From Megalonaias nervosa (taxonomy: Eukaryota; Mollusca; Bivalvia; Unionida; Unionidae), in the NCBI GenBank assembly GCA_016617855.1, contig JAECUM010003293.1, positions 1 to 64,000 of the forward strand: a DNA stretch of 64,000 bases. The letters run 5' to 3'. Under the pieces are notes generated by a model. It was not told where the DNA came from, ran no database searches, and was given only the letters and a program-made list of their open reading frames with translations. Shown one piece after another: positions 57,004-64,000 of this stretch; the first letter of the stretch is position 1; the number at the start of each line of letters is the position of its first letter. Position numbers and translations under genes: made by a program.

Positions 57004-57721
57004 GCCTGAAAACTTAAACTTGTAACTCCACAATTTATTAAAGGTAGATGACACCCACACATATTACATACTTGCAGGGTGGTATGTATGTATGTATGTA
57101 TGTATGTATGTATGTATGTATGTATGTATGTATGTAGGTGTGCTGGGTTTAAAGGCAGGTCAGCAGACAACTGGCTATATGTGTCAAATATAACATGCTG
57201 AACTGACTACCCATCAACGCTGAGAGATCGTATCATTGGTAGAGATCGTATCATCGGTATACACATGAAGACGAGATATTTGATTTCAATAGTTAACTTG
57301 TTTATACACCAACATTGCGAGGACTTATCGTGCTACATGTTTACACACCAACGTTGAGAGGACTGCACAAATTAGGTGTGTATTCTCTCATTTGTAAAGC
57401 AATTAGCATTAATCTTAGAAAATTATTAATTACATACTTTTGCTATTAGGGATATATTTAACACAGGGCGTTTGGATAGTGAGAATGATATAATGGATGG
57501 TATATTGGGTGTAATGGATAGTATTTTGGGGGTGTTTGGGATATATATTTTGTGAGCTTCTCTTACATTCTAAGCGAGCACAAGACATTTTGGATAGTGA
57601 GTATGATATGTTGGATAGCATAGTGGTGTGATGGATAATATTTTTTGTGGTGTAAAGGATAGATTATTTTGGGAAATTTCATCTTCTTCTCTTACATTCT
57701 AAGCTAACGCACAACGTTAGG

Positions 57722-58130
<409 letters not shown>

Positions 58131-58444
58131 GAAAAAGGTGAGAAAGAAGAGGAGGAGAAAACACTGTGACAGTGAAGAAATTCAGAAAACAGAGAGAGTG
58201 AACAAAAAAGACAGAATAAATCTATGAACGTTTTAAAGTTGTGTTGTGTTGTGACATTGGATTGAAAAATTTGTACCAGAATAGACCAGACAGAAAAAAA
58301 AACATAAGTGTTTGCTAGTTTTGATTTTTTAGAACGATAAAGGGCCTACACTCACGCACTTACACACGTATGTCATGAGTTAAAAAAGGGATTTTGAGTT
58401 TTCATTAATTGAGGCAAAATGAATATTAACCCTTCACTCCTTCA

Positions 58445-58822
58445 CTGATGTGTGTGTGTGTGTGTGCGTATGTGTGTGTTTGAATGCATCCACGTACGTT
58501 TGTGTGGATAGTTGATATGGTGTTTTGTCTTCTCTTCCTTCATTTGTGTGAATAGTAGAGTGCGTGTTTTATGCGTTCGCTTCCGTTTGTGTGGATAGTA
58601 TATATGGTGTGTGTTTTGTATGCGTTCGCGTACGTTTGTGTGGATAGTATAGTGTGTTGTATGCATTCACGTTCATTTGTGTGGATAGTATAGTGTGTGT
58701 GGTTTTCTTCTCTTCCCTTTTTGTGTGGATAGTATAATGTGTGTGTGTTTTATGCGTTCGCGTCCGTTTGTGTAGATCGTAAATATGGTATGTGTTTTCT
58801 TCTCTTCCCGTTTGTGTGGATA

Positions 58823-58917
<95 letters not shown>

Positions 58918-59115
58918 GTGTGTGTGTGTGTGTGTTTTATGCATACGCGTTCGTTTGTGTGGATAGTAAATATGTTATATTTTATGCATTCTCATTCGTT
59001 TGTGTGGATAGTATATATGGGTATGTTTTATGCGCTCATGTTCATTTGTTTGGATAGTATATGTATAAGTGTTTTATGCGTTCTCATTTGTTTGTGTGGA
59101 TAGAATATATTGATT
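58445..59115 (+). repeat. Minisatellite and (TG)n, right arm copy
   Basis: Units with CGTTTGTGTGGATAGTATA and TTTTATGCGTTCG; the TG tract is at 58,828-58,936. Mirror of 51,040-51,600, repeated again at 61,925-62,595. Confidence 0.9.
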
Positions 59116-59935
59116 TTTTTTTCTCCCTTTCTTCTGTGTGAGCATTGGTCTTTGTCCCTATAAAACTGCCTTTATCCATATCAAATTCATTTCACCTACC
59201 TACTTACCTACCTACCTATAGTATCGCGTATTCAGGTCGTCCAGTTCAGCGACGTCACTGAAGCTAGAAATGTTCAGGGTATAAATATAGACTTGGGTTT
59301 TCCACAGGTTGTAGATATAAATAGATACTAGGTCTAAATGAAAAATGTGATTCGCTTTCTTGTTCGGCTGTTGCCATTATTCCTCTAGTGTTGAGTAAAG
59401 TGACGTCATTGAAGCTGGAAAGTTTGAGACTATAAATATAGACTTGGGTTTTCCACAGGTTGTAGCTATAAATAGATACTAGGTCTAATTGAAAAATGTG
59501 ATTCTCGTTCGTGTTCGGCTCTTGCCATTATTCCCCTAGTGTGGAGTAAAGTGACGTCATTGAAGCTGGAAAGTTTGAGACTATAGATATAGACCTGGGT
59601 TTTCCACAGGTTGTCATTATAAAAAGATACATGAGTGTTTATTCACGATCGTCACACAAGTTGAGACTATAAATAGTTACTAGGTTTATCCATTTTAGTC
59701 TAAACCATTGTAACCTAATGTTCAGGGACATGTTTAGTCTCCGTTAAATTCTGGGACAATTTAGTAATTTTAGCATTACTTTTAGTCACATCCTTTTGGC
59801 ATTGGTCTTTTCCTTCATTATAGCTATTTATAGCACCATTACAGTTATGCAAATTTATGAACATCGCCAACATAATTGCAGGTCTAGGTAATGCTTTATA
59901 TATAAATCTCGGGCTTGTATTAGCATATGTCTCTC
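59116..59935 (-). repeat. Sub-terminal region of Polinton 3, right
   Basis: Mirror of 50,351-51,030, with a GGGTTTTCCACAGGTTGTA block present three times (about 59,290, 59,450 and 59,592) and CRE-type octamers. No gene seen. Confidence 0.7.
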
Positions 59936-61195
59936 TCTCTGTCTATTGTGTTTGTCTCTACCTAGAGTGGTAGCCACGCGTATTCAGATCAGCCACTTGC
60001 TACATTGTTACAAGTGTCCAGTACCGTGACGTCACCCTACCTGTTCCATTCCTATTGTCGCTCTACAGTCCCAATCTTATATATAGTGTTCTATAAAATG
60101 TGAGGCTATATCGCCCCAATCTTAATTTATAATACGTATACGGTCTATAAAATTTGAGGCTATAGTGCAAACGACCAAATTTAACATTACGGTCTACGTG
60201 AGCCTGTAAATTTTGAGGCTACTGTACAACTGACCAAAATTAAAATTACGGTCTACGTGAGGCTATAAATTTTGAGGCTATAGTGCAACTACCAAATTTA
60301 AGATAGAAGTCTACGTGAGGCTATAAATCTTGAGGCCATAGTGAAAAAAAACTAAATTGAACATAGAAGTCTACGTGTTCTATAAATCTTGAGGCTATAG
60401 TGCAAACAACCATATTTAACATAGAAGTCTACGTGAGGCTATAAATTTTGAGGCTACTGTACAACTGACCAAAATTAACATTACGGTCTACGTGAGGCTA
60501 TAAATCTTGAGGCTATAGTGCAACCACTAAATTTAAAATAGAAGTCTACGTGAGGCTATAAATCGTGAGGCTATAGTGAAAAAGACCAAATTTATGATAG
60601 AAGTCTAGGTGAGGCTATACATTTTGAGGCTACTGTACAACTGACCATAATTAACATTACGGTCTGCGTGAGGCTATAAATCTTGAGGCTATAGTGCAAA
60701 TTACCAAATTTAACATAGAAGTCTACGTGAGGCTATATATCTTGAGGCCATAGTGAAAAAGATCAAATTTAACAGAGAAGTCTACGTGAGCCTATAAATC
60801 TTGAGGCTATAATGCAACGACCAAATTTAATATAGAAGTCTACTTGAGGCTATAAATCTTGAGGCTATAGAGAAAAAGACCAAATTTAACATAGAAGTCT
60901 ACGTGAGGCTATACATTTTGAGGCTACTGTACAAGTGACCAAAATTAACATTTCGGTCTGCGTGAGGCTATAAATCTTGAGGCTATAGTGCAAATTACCA
61001 AATTTAACACAGAAGTCTACGTGAGGCTATATATGTAATGTTGTATAAGTCCCTGTCTCTAACCATGTTTCTATGTGTATATCACTATTGTATATGTCCC
61101 AACCTAGGTAGCCGCACGTATTCAGGTCAGCCACTTGCCACATTGTTATAAGTGTCCAGTACCGTGACTTCACCCTACCTGTTCCATTTCCCTTG
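59936..61195 (-). repeat. TIR of Polinton 3 with about 62-bp satellite (right)
   Basis: About fifteen units between the two TGGACACTTRTAACAATGT-type blocks (minus-strand reading), roughly twice the left-arm count. Unit variants are the same as on the left. Confidence 0.85.
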
Positions 61196-61840
61196 TCGCT
61201 CAACAGACCCACTATTTTCTGACGCTATACAGGCCCAATATTTTTTGACGCTATACAGGCCCAATTTTCCCCATGTTAAAGTCCCATTTGTCGCTAAAGT
61301 GGCCCCATATACTACTCGAACAGGCACAAAAGACCTCGAAATTACGTGCGTAGCATGAAGGGACATATGAGAGGCATATATGATTGTTAAGGCGTTTGGA
61401 CACTATTCCATATTCCAGTGCGTACCTACTCACAGATAAGAGGACTGATGTCACTTTCAGTTTTGCGATTAATTCATTGACCATATTACGTCACTATCTG
61501 AGCAGTGCGGACCACATAACGCAATATATCATTAGAATATTTTTGTTCATAGTGAAATAAACAGGGTTTTTAAAATATCGAAATAAGTTGGTATTGAGCG
61601 AAATGTATTTGTCTACAACTTAACCCCTTAGCAGATTCTCTATAAGCAATTTCCGTATACTTGAATGTGGTAGAGTGTGGTAGGACGGAACTTTAAATCC
61701 AACAAGATGTTGTTTAAGCTTGTTTAATCTATAATTTTGAAGCCAAATAGTTTATAACAGCTAATACTACTTCCAAGATTCTGAAAGGCTACATCAGAAG
61801 GAAATTATCAAATGCGACTTTATTTGCATAGTGTTATTCA

Positions 61841-64000
<2,160 letters not shown>

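Larger units (their letters stand above)
58350..61840 (+). repeat. Direct-repeat unit, copy 1 (about 3.49 kb)
   Basis: The unit from CACACGTATGTCATGAGTTA to the arm end at 61,840 is followed immediately by a second copy beginning CACACGTACGTCATGGGTTA at 61,842. It contains minisatellite, sub-terminal region, TIR and host flank. Confidence 0.85.

Overview
The window is eukaryotic (metazoan) DNA. It is AT-rich and gene-poor, full of microsatellites, APE-type LINE fragments and tRNA-derived SINEs. Three Polinton/Maverick-type elements (virus-like DNA transposons) at different stages of decay occupy about half of it. A mollusc or other lophotrochozoan fits the SINE type (V-domain-like body, ACAAC tail), the CA/TG arrays and the Polinton gene set, but nothing read here fixes the species. 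No intact host gene was found.

Layout. 1-2,400: plus-strand LINE reverse-transcriptase (RT) relic and trailing repeat; a second copy of the same unit lies at 45,900-47,970. 2,400-4,960: minus-strand LINE with endonuclease and RT. 5,820-12,100: heavily decayed Polinton 1 (protein-primed DNA polymerase B, packaging ATPase, major capsid). 13,168-33,952: Polinton 2, about 20.8 kb, bounded by terminal inverted repeats (TIRs) and carrying most of a full set: zinc-knuckle protein, DNA polymerase B, OTU-like and BIR proteins, packaging ATPase, pX-like small basic proteins, a conserved pre-integrase protein, retroviral-type integrase, two capsid-type proteins, adenain-like protease and a right-hand array of accessory genes. 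34,000-48,870: host DNA with SINEs and simple repeats. 48,872-61,840: Polinton 3, rearranged into a giant palindrome whose central 3 kb holds the ATPase start, a phospholipase-A2-like protein, an integrase and a helicase with C-terminal HNH domain. 61,840-64,000: near-identical direct repeat of 58,350-60,500, running off the window.

The most unusual signal is in Polinton 2. Three perfect histone-type mRNA 3' stem-loops (GGCCCTTTTCAGGGCC) and two variants sit just after accessory reading frames, each followed 12-20 nt later by a purine box centred on GAAAAGA, as in replication-dependent histone genes. Three of the right-hand accessory genes also share a promoter with exact spacing (TATA, then 19 nt to CAGTCTGGCYATCCA). 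The protease region instead has an ordinary AATAAA. This suggests that the element expresses its accessory genes through the host histone-mRNA (S-phase, U7/SLBP) pathway and the virion-type genes through polyadenylation.

Almost all Polinton genes carry stops or frameshifts and are described as broken copies; no restored sequence is given.
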